This document shows, in pieces, positions 1 through 12,045 of a stretch of DNA of 64,000 bases (position 1 is the stretch's first letter; the number at the start of each line of letters is the position of its first letter). The translations under genes and the position numbers were made by a program. Source of the stretch: Branchiostoma floridae. Lineage: Eukaryota > Chordata > Leptocardii > Amphioxiformes > Branchiostomatidae. The notes under the pieces were generated by a model that worked only from the letters and a program-made list of their open reading frames with translations, did not search any database and was not told where the DNA came from. Where the stretch lies: NCBI RefSeq assembly GCF_000003815.2, contig NC_049991.1:8642630-8706629 (forward strand). The letters are read 5' to 3'.

Positions 1-625
1 CATGTATGTATGTACACACTTACACCCACTGGCATGTGTACACATAACTCGTGTATGTGCGCATACACAAGTCTCACGTGTGTGTACACACAGCCATGTA
101 TGTATGTGCACACTTACACTCACTGCGTGTGTACACATAACTCGTGTATGTGCGCATACACAAGTCTCACGTGTGTGTACACACAGCCATGTATGTATGT
201 ACACACTTACACCCACTGCATGTGTACACATAACTCGTGTATGTGCGCATACACAAGTCTCACGTGTGTGTACACACAGCCATGTATGTATGTGCACACT
301 TACACTCACTGCGTGTGTACACATAACTCGTGTATGTGCGCATACACAAGTCTCGTGTGTGTGTACACACAGCCATGTATGTATGTGCACACTTACACTC
401 ACTGCGTGTGTACACATTACTTGTGTACGTGCGCATACACAAGTCTCGTGTGTGTGTACACACAGCCATGTATGTATGTGCACACTTACACTCTGTGTGT
501 GTGTACAAATTACCCGTGTATGTGCACATAAATGTACACGCTCATGTGTGTGTAAACACAGCCATGTTTGTATTCGCACACTCTCTTCGTATACACATAA
601 TATGTATGTATGTCTGCAGAAATCT
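1..625. repeat. 93-bp minisatellite
   Basis: About six head-to-tail copies begin with catgtatgtatgt at 1, 95, 188, 281, 374 and 467; later spacing is exactly 93 bp, and a decayed copy begins near 563. The unit is rich in alternating purine-pyrimidine (TG/CA and TGCGCA). Since 93 is a multiple of three, long open frames appear on both strands; they are repeat artefacts. The array continues beyond the left edge. Confidence 0.95.
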
Positions 626-1198
626 TATGTAGACGCAAAATATTTATGCAATATGCACATGCGCATGCTTGAGTATGTTATAAATAAAACGTGTGTTCGT
701 ACTCTCATATGTGCACCATACTTTTTTATTATGCATACATGGATATTCTTATGCTTGTTACAGGGTTCAGGATCCAAGATATCTTTCGATAGAACAACCT
801 CAGTAGAATATTTTATAGCTGGAATTTTAAGTAACTGTAAGTATTTTAAAGGTTTTACGGTACTATCTTATTCCGTATTATTTTGTATCAATTCAAATCA
901 ACAGTGTTTTCCACTCAATCTGTTGCTTTTTTTGCACTGGAGTGTGCGTACAGATCAACCTGTTTTACGACAAGAACACCAGGTCAGCGCAGTTAAGTTT
1001 AATCAAGTTCAAGGTCCCTAGTCAGTGCAACTCCGACACTGTAACTATAGACGCCACAGCTAGACCGTTATTAACTTTCTGTTACCAATATTTAGCTACC
1101 GAGACTACATTCTAGACATCGCCTTTTTCGTGACGGTCGCTAGATATCAACTTAAAGCTTGATTTAAAGACAGACATCACAACCCAACAGCATATGAA
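626..1198. other. no gene recognised
   Basis: AT-rich sequence with no supported exon. A segment near 764-838 lies between a ttacag acceptor and a taagta-like donor, but its translation resembles nothing I recognise. Confidence 0.5.
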
Positions 1199-1259
1199 TC
1201 ATTGTGTCACTCCCGTAAATGTATGTGAGAATATTTCAGTGCATGAGCGTCGTAAGACG

Positions 1260-1612
1260 TGTGTAAGCGCAGGGGCGTGTGTGTGTGTGTGTGTGTGTAG
1301 GAGCAGGGTCGTGTGTGTGTAGGCGCAGGGTTGTGTGTGTGCAAGCGCTGGGTCGTGTGTGTGTAGGCGCAGGGTCGTGTGTATGTGTAGGCGCACCAGG
1401 GCCGTGTGTGTGTAAGCGCAGGGTCGTGTGTGTGTAGGCGCAGGGCCGTGTGTGTGTGTGTAGGCACAGGGCCGTGTGTATGTGAGCGCAGGGTCGTGTG
1501 TGTGTATGTAAGCGCAGGGTCGTGTGTGTATGTAAGCGCAGGGTCGTGTGTATGTGTAAGCACTGGGTCGTGTGTGTGTGTAAGCGCAGGGTCATGTGTG
1601 TGTGTTTGCTAG
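1260..1612. repeat. GT-rich minisatellite, ~22-30 bp unit
   Basis: Imperfect tandem copies of a unit like aggcgcagggtcgtgtgtgt, differing mainly in GT dinucleotide number and in gggtcg/gggccg. Open frames read from it on both strands are low-complexity and not genes. Confidence 0.9.
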
Positions 1613-1675
1613 ATGTATATGTAATGCATCATTATTGTATGTATGTAATTTTGCAACATTTGGCCCTCGGTAGAC

Positions 1676-1897
1676 AGGGATGGATGTTTGAATATTTTTA
1701 AGCACCAGGGACAGGTGTGTGAATATTGTTCAGCACCAGGGACAGAGATAGATGTTTGGATATTGTTCAGTACAACAGACAGGGACGCGTGTGTGAATGT
1801 TGTTCAGCACCAGCGACAGGGATGGGTGTTTGATATTATTCAGCACCAGGGACAGGGATGGATATTTGAATATTGTTCAGCACCAAGGACAGGGGTA
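1676..1897. repeat. ~36-bp minisatellite, six units
   Basis: Six imperfect units of about 31-37 bp, each containing gacaggg, a tgtttgaatattgttc-like core and agcaccagg. A third independent tandem array within 2 kb of the first two. Confidence 0.88.
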
Positions 1898-2163
1898 GTG
1901 CAGATGTTTTCTAATGTATATAACGTTCTATTTGTTATTCTTTGATTTCAAACCAATGAAATATGAGCATTATCTCTGTGATCATTATGCCATGCTGTCT
2001 GATAATGTCTACAATGTATGTTCATCATTCTATTAATTGTGCACACATAGACAGACTGGGTTAAAGAACATGTACACTGTATGTTCACATGCTGATCATG
2101 ATCATGAAGAGCAGCTACACGACATTGAAAAAAATGTCTTTGTTTTTATTTCCCCTGCCTTAG

Positions 2164-5100
2164 ACCTGAAAGAAGTGCTAGGATCTGGTGACATCACCAA
2201 CCCAGGCTTCACAAGGGGAGACCTTGTGAAGATTGCTGTGGACATCAACAAGCTAAGAGTCTTACAGGATGGGCATGGTGGATTTGTGGACAAAATGGAC
2301 GAGGTATTTTGGTTTTTGAAACTGTAAGTCTAAGTGTGCATATATAATGCATTGTTGATGGCTATAGCAACACATCCAAGCCCTGACTACATTAGACTTA
2401 AATTGCTACAATGATAAAGTTAAAATAACAGAAAGTTCACTAAATACTACACTTTTCCCTGAAACATTTCAGCTACTTGAACTTGTAGGGAGTGTAAGCT
2501 TCATCGATAGGGATGGCGATGTCTATGTTCGATTCAGCATCAGAAGGTAAGTCTACAGTATAACAGTTGCATGCTTGTAGCTACATAGTTGGGAAAGGCA
2601 TGAAGGAAACATAAGATGACACAATGCTTCAGCACAGTATAACATTCATCTGTCCCTTGCTTAAAAGCAATTTCTACATCTAGATTGTAAAGAAAAAATT
2701 TTGTATTTTCATGTGTATGAACATGTGTATGAACAAGTTATTGTCTATTTTACTCTTTTAAATATCAAAGTCTATGACCTAGTACTGGATAAATTGTCAG
2801 TGCTCATTTATTCCTGTATGTACTTGTCTAGTAACTGTTACAGAATGTATTTTGTGTGTCTGTTAGCCCTTTGTCGTAAAACACCAGCTTCACAGGCATG
2901 TGGTGTGCCAGCTGTGGCGTTATATTCCATTCAAGGGAGACATATATGATATATAATAGAAATTACAAAAGTGACAAAAATGGGTGAAAACGGTTGCAGT
3001 TTTGTGGAAGCCTTGTGCACTAACCAGATACTCTGATCCATATAGAATAGAGTTATCAACCATTTAGATATACTAGCTATATCATACTGTTATATATATA
3101 TATATGTACCTAAACTAGAATTATTTAACAAAAGAAGATGCCCTTCAATGTATAATCATTATGAGTCATGGGATTAAGCAATCAATTGCAATACCAAATC
3201 TGCCCATGTCATCAAAATGTTCAAGTGCATTCATTATTCAATTCTACACAATACCCTTATCTCTATCATTTCAGGCTGTGCTTCAACCCCTATTCCCTGG
3301 CCAAGGTTACCCCAGAAGAGGACACATTCCATGTTGGAGACTTGGTACTGATCGAGCCGGATCAGGAACGATTCAAGGACCTCCAAAGACCTACAAAACA
3401 TGGGCGATACAACGAAAAAATGCTTCCGGTATGAAAGACATGAATGATGTAGTTTTGAATACTATGAATGATGTATTTTTTAATACTGAGTGCTTATTTT
3501 AGCTGGATCAGTATAGAGATTAAGGGTTAGCCTTGGTCATGGGTGGTATATTGACTTATCAGTAGAACTAGAAGCTAAACTTGAGCATTGATTTCTTCAC
3601 AATTAATCTTATTTACCATACTCTGAATTTCATCTTGGTCACAAAATTGGCACAAAGTATATTTGGATATTATGGTAATGTGTATATCTGCAATGTTACA
3701 GATGAACATGAGGTATCTTAGATTCTAGGAAAATTAGAGATATTCTTGATTCTAATCTGTCATTCAAAGGTGATGTTATGGATTCAGAAAAAAAGAAATT
3801 CAAGTTCAAAAAATTAATGTACTGATCCTGTCTTATAGGCCTGTGGAAAGGTTGGGAGGCTGCTGAATGTCATGGATCAAGACAAAGTGAGAGTGAAAGT
3901 CTTAGGGAGGAACTGGGTGCTAAATCCTCAGCTGGTAACCAGAATGGGTAACCCAGGACTTGGTGAGTCCATCTTCATCTTAGCTTGTGTTTATTTATAG
4001 TTCTCAATTTATAGCCTTATACAACTGCAGAGGGCTGCACCGTGAGAAAGTTGACCCATTGAAATTTGCACAGTAATGCAGTTTGGCAATACAACGGCCT
4101 GTCATAATGATGTAGCTTTGCAACATTTGAGTAGCTGCCTTGAATTTGCTTTAGGCACTGGTGACTGGAAATCAGCTGCCATCTGCGCTCCTAACAAGCA
4201 TGACTGGAGCACAGGCCGCTGCCTGGTGTGTGTCAAATGTGGAGAGTGTACCCACTATGGGAGGTTGTGCCCCGCTCGGGACAAACCTGGACGATATCCT
4301 GGCAGGTTTGTGAAATCAAACTGATACTGATCAAGACAAAGAGTAAAAAGTTTGTAAGATGCATTAAAATCATCTTCAGAAGGCCTTAAATTCTTACACT
4401 TTGTCTAACAATCTTTACCTGATGCAGTTTGGAAAAAAATGCAATTGGCCATAAAGCATTATGATAAATGTATTAACTACATCATTATGGTAAAACTGGT
4501 ACGAATCATTCAGTGGTAACATATTCCTTATATTTGCAGTTGTTGAATTCATCCCCGCAGGCAATCAAATATATGTAATCTTGTACAATGTTACATCATC
4601 ACTTTTTATGGCATATTGTTTACCTGACATAAATATTGCTTCTTTAGCATATGTGGTTGTGGGAATGGCCATGCAGGCTGTGATGACTGTGGAACCTGCA
4701 GGTCATGTGCAGGAGAGATACAGATTCATGAGGATGTAGAATCTGATGGAAAAGATGCTCACGAGATGGGCTGGCAGGGCGAGGCAGTGGAGAAACTAGG
4801 TGTTGGAGGTAAGACTGTCATAGCTCCTAAAATTGGAATGTTTCATCAATCATTCCGTCCTTGATCATAACAAAAATTTCATCTCAAGTTATAATAATAA
4901 CAATCATGTGCAATATTTTCATGAGCATCTCAAGTTGCTGAAATGATATCATTAAGTCCCTTTAACCTATTCAGCAGTTAAGGGAAACACTGAAATGAGG
5001 AGCAGAATAAGATGATGCTAATAAGAAACAGGCTGGTAAAAGAGGGATGAAATCTAGAAGAGAAAACAAATTTAAAGGCAAAAATCTGATCTACAGATAC

Positions 5101-8100
5101 CTTGCATCTGAATCAAATAGGGATGTACATGACTAACTTTTAAGCAACTACCTTTCCAGCTTGTCAAATAAAACCCTCTTTTCTATATGTTCACAATTAA
5201 TGAAAATATCTTATTTTTACTTTTTGTAAAGAGTGCCAACCAACTTCAAGTGAAAAGGCAGCTGCCCATAAAGTCATCTCAGCTGTCCTTAAGAAGATGA
5301 GCCAGGCTGTAGAACAGCTGAAGAAGAGTGAGAACAAACAATCCACAGATGCAGCAAGCATCAAAACTACCTTGGAGAACAATCTTCTCAGCCCATTCAC
5401 AAAGTATGTGAGCAGCACACACAGGAAGCTGATGGGAGATCATCTGGCCAACATTGATGCAACCAGAGTTCTGTTGGATCAATACTTGAAGTGTGTACCC
5501 GCTGAAGACATCCGTGAGAGAGATGAACAGACATGCCTCCAACTTGAGTGCCTCCAGCTACTGCGGAAACTTCTCGTCCATGGCACAAACAGCAGCCCTG
5601 AGTTTTGTCGTACTGTGGGGAGAAGTAATCTTCTTGCTACACTTCTACAGGACCTGTCATCCTTCCACAAGAGGACACGAGATGACGTGAGTTGCTTTCA
5701 AGTGTTGGATAGAACTATGTAGAAGCCTGTTTAGATAGAGAACTATCTTAATCAAGTTAAATTTTTTTGTTTTAATACCAAATTATTTCAGAATCTGCAT
5801 GCATACTACATGTAGGTTTTACCCTAAAGCTTGATAGAAACAGATCATAATTCATTATGTTTCTTGATTTCATAGACTTGGCCAGCCATCCATTCGATTG
5901 TCACAATCCTGTACAACTGTGCAAGAGTCCCGGAGAACCAAGAATATTTTGCCAGCTGCAACGTGGTGAGTGTTTTGACACCTTACCTGAGAAGCAAAGA
6001 TGAAGGAATCAGGATCACTACACTGTCCTGCCTAGCATTCATCATAGAGGAGGAAAACCTGCATCTTATTAGACTGAACGTGGACATGGCAGAGCTGATT
6101 GTGTCCCTACTGAAGGATGCTGTTGGCACCCCAGAACACATCACAACAAGCTTAAGAGGAGGCAATAAGTATTCTGCCTTGCAAGTCACCACCATCATAA
6201 GCGTTCTTGTCCGGAATGATGAAAACAAGCAGATACTTGTTGCTCAAGGGATGGTGGACTTGCTCATCAGGTTAATACAAACTGGTGATGATGGAGAGAA
6301 GGAAGCTGCACTTTTGTGCATCAGAAGGCTGGCCGACAGTGATGTCATCAGTGGCATCATCAGAAGGGAAACAAAAGTGAAAGAACTGTTGCTTCAGATG
6401 AGGAAAGACAGAAAACTATCAAAGGTTGTTCGAGATGCAGTGACCATGACAGTAGACGTCCTGGAAAATGGGCCACCACAGGAAACAAAAGGTGAAATAT
6501 TACATCTTGTTCTCCCAAAGAGGCTTTCACAGTTTTTTGGGTTGCAGTCCAGGATGTATAGTATTAAAGATAATAACAAGTTGTAATATTGTCAGTATCC
6601 ATAGCCTTGCTCTAAATAATCAAATTTGGAAGACATATGAATCCTAGGATATTATTCAACTCAATCACTGCTGCAGCAATTTTTACATAGCATTACTGAC
6701 TAAACTTTTTTTTACATACTATTCACACCATCCTTGATGCAGGACCTACTGCAGCTGCAGGAGCAGGAAGCATCAGCACTATCAAAGTCAACGACCTGTT
6801 AGTGGAGACAAAGACACCACTCGGAGGTGGAGGTTTTGGTGTGGTGTTCAGAGGGTATCACAGAAGGTGGATGATGAATGTGGCTGTGAAGAAACTTTAT
6901 CCACTACCAAAAGAGCAAAGCCTGAGGTTCGAGACTGTTCTTTGTATATTTTAACTACATTTTCAAAATCAGCAAATAGAAATCTGCCAGTCAACTAGTG
7001 CAAATGAAAAACTATGTCTGACTCAATAATATACATGGTATATTGGTCCATTATATTTTGATACTCGGTGGCAATGGCTTACAAGTAGTGGTTAAGGCAA
7101 GTACAAGATCGTCTGGTCAGGGGTTCGATTCCTGGCTAGTGGTTGGGAAATGCAATTTAGCACAGATTTCCTGACTCCACCCACTGTGTAATTGTACAGC
7201 TGGGAAGTAGGGATGTGTACCGGTACACTGTACCGATACAGTACCGGTACAATCAATTAGGTACAGATACAAAAATACCGGAACCCTGGTGTACCGGTAC
7301 TGGACCTGTATCTAATGAGTGCAAGCCAGGCAGGATAACAGGTCAGGGGATGGCCACTTTGACAGATAAAATTACTGTGAAATCACCATAGCAGTCTCTG
7401 AGCCCCAGTGAGGGAAAAACAACAAGGGTCAAATTTTTGTTGCATCATGTGTCTACCATAATAAACACGTTCTTATTGGTTCAAACATGCTTCTACCCTT
7501 TTTAATACATTGTTTTGCCGTTATAATATATGATATTCAATGCCATGCATTTAGGTCCGGACTCATTAGGTCCGGACCTGTACCTAAACCTCTGGATTCG
7601 AATCCGGACCTGTACCTAAATGTGGGTTTAGGTACGCATCCCTACTGGGAAGTGACATCTACAAATGTAAGTTGTAAAAGGTGGTGTAAGAAGATACAAT
7701 GTAGATGGGCTCTGCGTTACAATAACATCTCTAAAGACAGTTGATAACAACCCACTACCCCTATGGCCTAAAAAAAGTGTGCCATGAATACATATTATAA
7801 CAGTACAGTGTATTATATTAGCAAAAGTACCATGTATTTTCCAATTTCAGAGTCAGTGAGGCCCTCATTGAGGAAGCCAATTTCATGCGCCGTGCCCAAA
7901 ATGCCTACCGGTTCATCGTTCCCCTCTACGGCGTGTGTGTTGATGAGAATCTGACTGCCCTGGTGATGGACTACATGGAGAATGGGTCTGTGTGGGACCT
8001 GATGTCCCGTGTCAAACACATAACCTGGTGGGCCTTGAGGTGGAGAATCTTACATGAAACCATCCTGGGGATGAACTTCCTACACAGCCTGGATCCACAG

Positions 8101-11100
8101 ATCATTCATCATGACCTCAAGTCCCAGAATATCATGTTGGATGAAGACTTTCATGCAAAGGTAAAATACTTAATGTTATGTAAATATAACAACTTCTAAA
8201 TTGTCCAGAATGCTATAATTGGACTATTAGCACTGACATTGCTGAACTCAAATTAAAAAAAATACCACAAAATCAATTTTTCCATCTGGCCATACAATAC
8301 ATTCTATCACATGTGCACAGCTACATGTACTACAATAACTGTAACAGTATTCATTATTTTTGCATAGGATGTACTTTACAGGTAGGTGCCCTCTGTGGCT
8401 GGTTCAGAGTGTATGTCACTATGTGGACTTCAGGGCTTTAGCCAGCGTCCGTTTTTCCGTCAATTGACGGAAATTTACTGTGTCTGACGGAAAAATTCTA
8501 AAACCAATCCGTCAACCTTGACGGACAAAAATCCTAGGTGGAAGCTACAGGCGGCTTGGGGACGCTGTCCACGGCTGTAAAAGCCACACACTGTTTGTTT
8601 TGCTATTGTTATGATTGTTGACAATGTGTGTCGGCGCTCTTTCGCATACGATAATCTCATTAAAACCGGTTTTTCAAGGTCTCAATGGCAACATTTACTA
8701 CTTTGTAGTGTCATAGGAAAAATTAATTTTCGCGATTTTCACCACGATTGGAATTGGCTGACGGAAAAAAAAATCGAGCTGGCTAAAGCCCTGGTGGACT
8801 TGAGAAGCTGTAGATGGATCTGTATGACATAATGTATATCATGGTCCTAGACATTTTGCAATTATTCCATATCATTTTCTATTTGCCCTGACGCTCCATT
8901 TGTTCTTTGAAAAATTCTAAAAGCCAACAAATAGAACGTAAATTGGTTTGACCTAATGAGGCAAAATCCCTTGGTGAAGGTATACTATATGAGGACAGGG
9001 AACTCTAGGTTGAAAATAAAAGCAGCCTAAAATCTTAATTTTTAGTAAACAATTACATAGTCCTCTTTCATTATGTTAGAATTCATCAATGCACTTTATA
9101 TTATCCACAGATCTCTGATTTTGGTCTATCCAAGTACAAGCACCTAGCAAGTAAATCTCGAGGAAGTGAGGTCTGTCTTGCTGGTACAATTACACACATT
9201 CCCCCAGAGAACCTTGTGGACATCCACCTAAAAGCTGGTGAAAAGTTTGATGTATACAGGTAAGCAACATACATGTATACATGAAGTTCACAAGTTAGAT
9301 ATGATGATGTAGGATAATGTAATCATTACATCGTCAATCTGATTGGTTAGGCTGATTGGGTTATATTACTTATAATACATCAATATTACTTATAATACAT
9401 ATTACTTATAATACATACTATGGTTGGTAAAGATGGGTCAGCCAGTAAGTTTCAATTTCTTGATGGCCAACGTCATCACCAGTCAGTCAGGGGCAGGTCA
9501 CAGTATATAATATGTATATAGGGATGGACCCAAACAGAACACTCAGCTTTAAATAGCTTTTGCCAATCTTGATGATATACTGTAAATACATCATAAAGCC
9601 ATGGACTTGGCAAACTTCAGTACAAAATGGGTGGTGATCATTTTTAAAAAGCTATTCAGAAGAAAGCTTTTCATTACAACTGTAGATAGCATCATACAAT
9701 GATCAAAAGAAATGGCCAAGATGTCATGGTTCAAGACTCGAGTTTCCTACCTTTTTCAGATGAATTTAGATACTATTTTTTGCTGTTAACTTAATGTTTC
9801 CTATTTCTTCCTGGATTTAGCTTTGGAATACTCATATGGGAGACTTTGACAGGACAGGCACCATATGAAAGTAAGTTACAAAAGCTTATTTTGAGCTTGT
9901 ACCTACAATAGTTAGCATCTTTTCTATTTGTAAACAACAAGTTGTGCATGTTGAGATTATACATATGGGGGACTTTATACAACATGCTGCACTGCATTTT
10001 GAAACAAATGAGTTACTGTGTACCTTTGCGCCACCTTTGGTGGCTTGAGGAACTCTTATTTTAGCTATGAAATTGGGGCGTCTCATTGTTAATGATTCTT
10101 TCTGTGCCCTTACATGTGTAGATGCCCACAACTCTTCTCATATCCGGACAGCTGTCATCAATGGACAGCGCCCTGACAAAAAGGCCATTCCCAAAGTTGG
10201 CCCAAATGAGCTCTCATTCTTTACAACACTAATGGAGGAATGCTGGCGTACATATCCAGGAGAGAGGCCACAGTTCAGAGGTCAGTACATTGAATATTAA
10301 AGAGAGACACCCATCAAAACTCGAAAACACATAAAAGAAACCAACATAACTATCAAGAAGAATATATATAGGTGACCTGGGATGCTGAACTTTAAATATG
10401 CTGACTGTAGTGTACCTGCATTGCACTACTACTGGTACATGTAGTAGCCATCAAAAAGTATAACTTGTACATTTTGTGTTAAGCTTTATGTTTTGAGTTC
10501 GATCCTGCATAACAGTACTATATTATACTAATCATACAGGCTTGTACACACCGCTGTCTTTTAACAAATATTGTCTTTAATTTTTCTGCCTTTGAAGAGT
10601 CATGTCATGATATACTATAGCTAAATGTTTATGGATTGTAGGTAAAATTTCCATGCAAGCACAAGGCAGATCTGAATTAACTACGTGTTGAAATTTTTGC
10701 TGAAAAAAAGGAAAAAGATTACCCAATTGCAAACAAGTTGAAATATAGGGATGTTTCTGATTAGAAGCAGGTTAGTTAAGCACATGCGGTCAGCTTTCTA
10801 AAATGATCTGCATTGTATCTTTTGTAACTACACAATGTATGTGTTCTCCCGTGTATGGGGAGAGCCATACCCCATGCACGTTAAAGAACCCCCACACGTG
10901 CGATGGTGCGGTGTGTGTTGGTGCAAATCCTTCTGTCGGGAGTTGGTGATTCACTTCAAATCACCCGCATCGGCCTGGCGAACCTCTGTCTCGTATCAGC
11001 CACATGGTGAATTACATCATTCACCCGGACGGGAGACCTGGCGCATCCCAGTCTTGTAATTAGCCATACGAAAGGGTATGTCACCCCGTAAGGGGCGGTA

Positions 11101-11624
11101 TAACCCCGTCGTGTGTAAACATGACATGTTTGATCACGTCGACCGATGATGATGATGATGTATGTGTTCACAGACCTTGGTGAGAGAGTGCATGGTGTAA
11201 TGCAGCGGACAAATGTGCAGATTGCAGAGGCGATACATGCAGTGAGAACCGCACTAGGTAAAACTATTTGCAGTTTAATTGAATAGTGATGACGTTAAAA
11301 TAAGTTGCAGTTCCTCTCTGTCTATGTAACACCATCTATTTGGAGTGTGAAGTCATCTTACTTTCACATGGGGACGTTTGACAGGCATCTGATTATCACT
11401 AAAAACATGACATTAAAAGGTGCATTAGATATGGCTGGGAATTAAAAGCATTAATCTATAATTATGAATTATGTAGCCATAGAAAAATAAAACAGGAATT
11501 ACTGCTGGTAGTATTCCTCTGACACTTACTGACTCAGTAATATTGCATCAAACTTTTTACAGGGAAAGAAAAGGAACAAGAAGTAACACAACCGTTTGCT
11601 GCAGATGATGGTCCAGATGCATAG
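2164..11624 (+). CDS. SH3-repeat/armadillo-like/RIPK2-like kinase fusion, 3' part of gene
   Basis: Fifteen phase-consistent exons encode about 956 residues: 2164-2303, 2473-2546, 3275-3428, 3839-3962, 4155-4305, 4648-4808, 5232-5686, 5876-6491, 6743-6926, 7851-8160, 9111-9259, 9821-9870, 10122-10280, 11174-11257, 11563-11624 (stop TAG). The model opens in phase 1, so at least one upstream exon is missing. Residues ~10-165 hold two Mind-bomb-type SH3 repeats (GDLVKIAVDINKLR, LQDGHGG, then GDLVLIE, RNWVLNP). Residues ~170-235 are Cys/His-rich with CxxC pairs (CVKCGEC, CGCGNGHAGCDDC). Residues ~245-625 are helical, armadillo/HEAT-like. Residues ~640-915 are a kinase: glycine loop GGGGFGVVF, lysine in VAVKK, catalytic loop IIHHDLKSQN, DFG, PPE. 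HHDLKxQN is the RIPK2 form of HRD, so an active cytosolic kinase is predicted. No death or CARD domain follows; the tail is short and acidic. Family assignment is by motif only. Confidence 0.85.
7065..7195 (+). mobile_element. tRNA-derived SINE fragment
   Basis: A perfect RNA polymerase III B-box (ggttcgattcc, near 7122) follows an A-box-like tggcttacaagtagtgg by typical tRNA spacing; downstream sequence is not tRNA-like. Lies in the kinase gene intron 6927-7850, directly beside the hAT-type element. Confidence 0.55.
7200..7652. mobile_element. hAT-type MITE with 8-bp TSD
   Basis: The 437-bp body (7208-7644) starts tagggatgtgtacc and ends with its near-perfect inverse ggtacgcatcccta. It is bracketed by a perfect 8-bp duplication ctgggaag (7200-7207 and 7645-7652). 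The interior is full of subterminal motifs (accggtac, taggtccggac) of the sort bound by a transposase. No coding capacity, so non-autonomous. An 8-bp TSD is the hAT hallmark. Confidence 0.92.
8423..8801. mobile_element. second hAT-type MITE with 8-bp TSD
   Basis: The 363-bp body (8431-8793) has perfect 15-bp terminal inverted repeats cagggctttagccag / ctggctaaagccctg and a perfect 8-bp duplication gtggactt (8423-8430, 8794-8801). Subterminal tgacggaaa / tccgtcaa motifs are repeated. It is unrelated in sequence to the element at 7208 and sits in the next intron of the kinase gene. Confidence 0.93.
10835..11169 (+). mobile_element. retroposon with 12-bp TSD and (GAT)n tail at a splice acceptor
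   Basis: A 311-bp body (10847-11157) ends in a gatgatgatgatg tail and is flanked by a perfect 12-bp direct repeat atgtatgtgttc (10835-10846 and 11158-11169). The right repeat is followed by acag and then exon 14 of the kinase gene at 11174, so insertion occurred 4 nt from the exon. The body contains cacgttaaagaaccc; a similar string occurs in the element at 50022. Tail plus TSD indicate target-primed retroposition (SINE or truncated LINE). Confidence 0.88.
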
Positions 11625-12045
11625 TCAAAAACACTGAGAAACATCAGCTGAAGGCATTAAATAGTTAAATCATGGAAATATTTAACTCTGAATACCTAAC
11701 TCTGAGTATTTTTGTGTATACTGTAGGTGTGCCCCTAATATTACAGTTACCACTTCTGTGCTTTAGAAGAGTATTTAAGCATGACACATATGAATACATT
11801 GATGTAAATTATAAAGGACAAATTTGAACTTCATGATTTATTTTTCTTTTGATGCTGAAGATTATATAACTAAATCATAAGACATATTCATATTAGGACA
11901 GTACAGTATTTTACTTTGATGACTTGGTGACAATGGCTAGTATGTGCAGTTGTATGTTGCTGCTTTACACATAAGAAAAGAAGAATATTGAGTGTACTAG
12001 AATATGTTATTCTCATTCAATAAAAGATGTAAGAATGCAGCTACA
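11625..12045 (+). promoter_or_regulatory. 3'UTR and polyadenylation signal of the kinase gene
   Basis: An AT-rich stretch follows the stop codon and the canonical AATAAA lies at 12019-12024, with further TG-rich sequence downstream. It is the first good signal after the stop, giving a 3'UTR of about 0.4 kb. Confidence 0.6.

Noticed and set aside
764..838. Upstream exon of the kinase gene
   Set aside because: It has acceptor-like and donor-like borders but its end phase does not match the exon at 2164 and its translation resembles none of the gene's domains.
2..1021. 339-codon plus-strand frame rich in Cys, His and Thr
   Set aside because: It is the 93-bp minisatellite read through a period divisible by three, continuing into unrelated AT-rich sequence.
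1199..1612. Several His/Thr-repeat or Val/Cys-repeat frames on both strands
   Set aside because: They are translations of the GT-rich minisatellite with no other protein-like features.
5963..6586. Exon 8 frame as a stand-alone gene ending at 6584
   Set aside because: The last ~30 codons after 6491 lie past a good donor and lose similarity; splicing to 6743 keeps phase and leads into the kinase.
7065..7195. Functional tRNA gene at the B-box sequence
   Set aside because: No acceptor-stem complementarity or anticodon arm could be folded around the boxes; a SINE head fits better.
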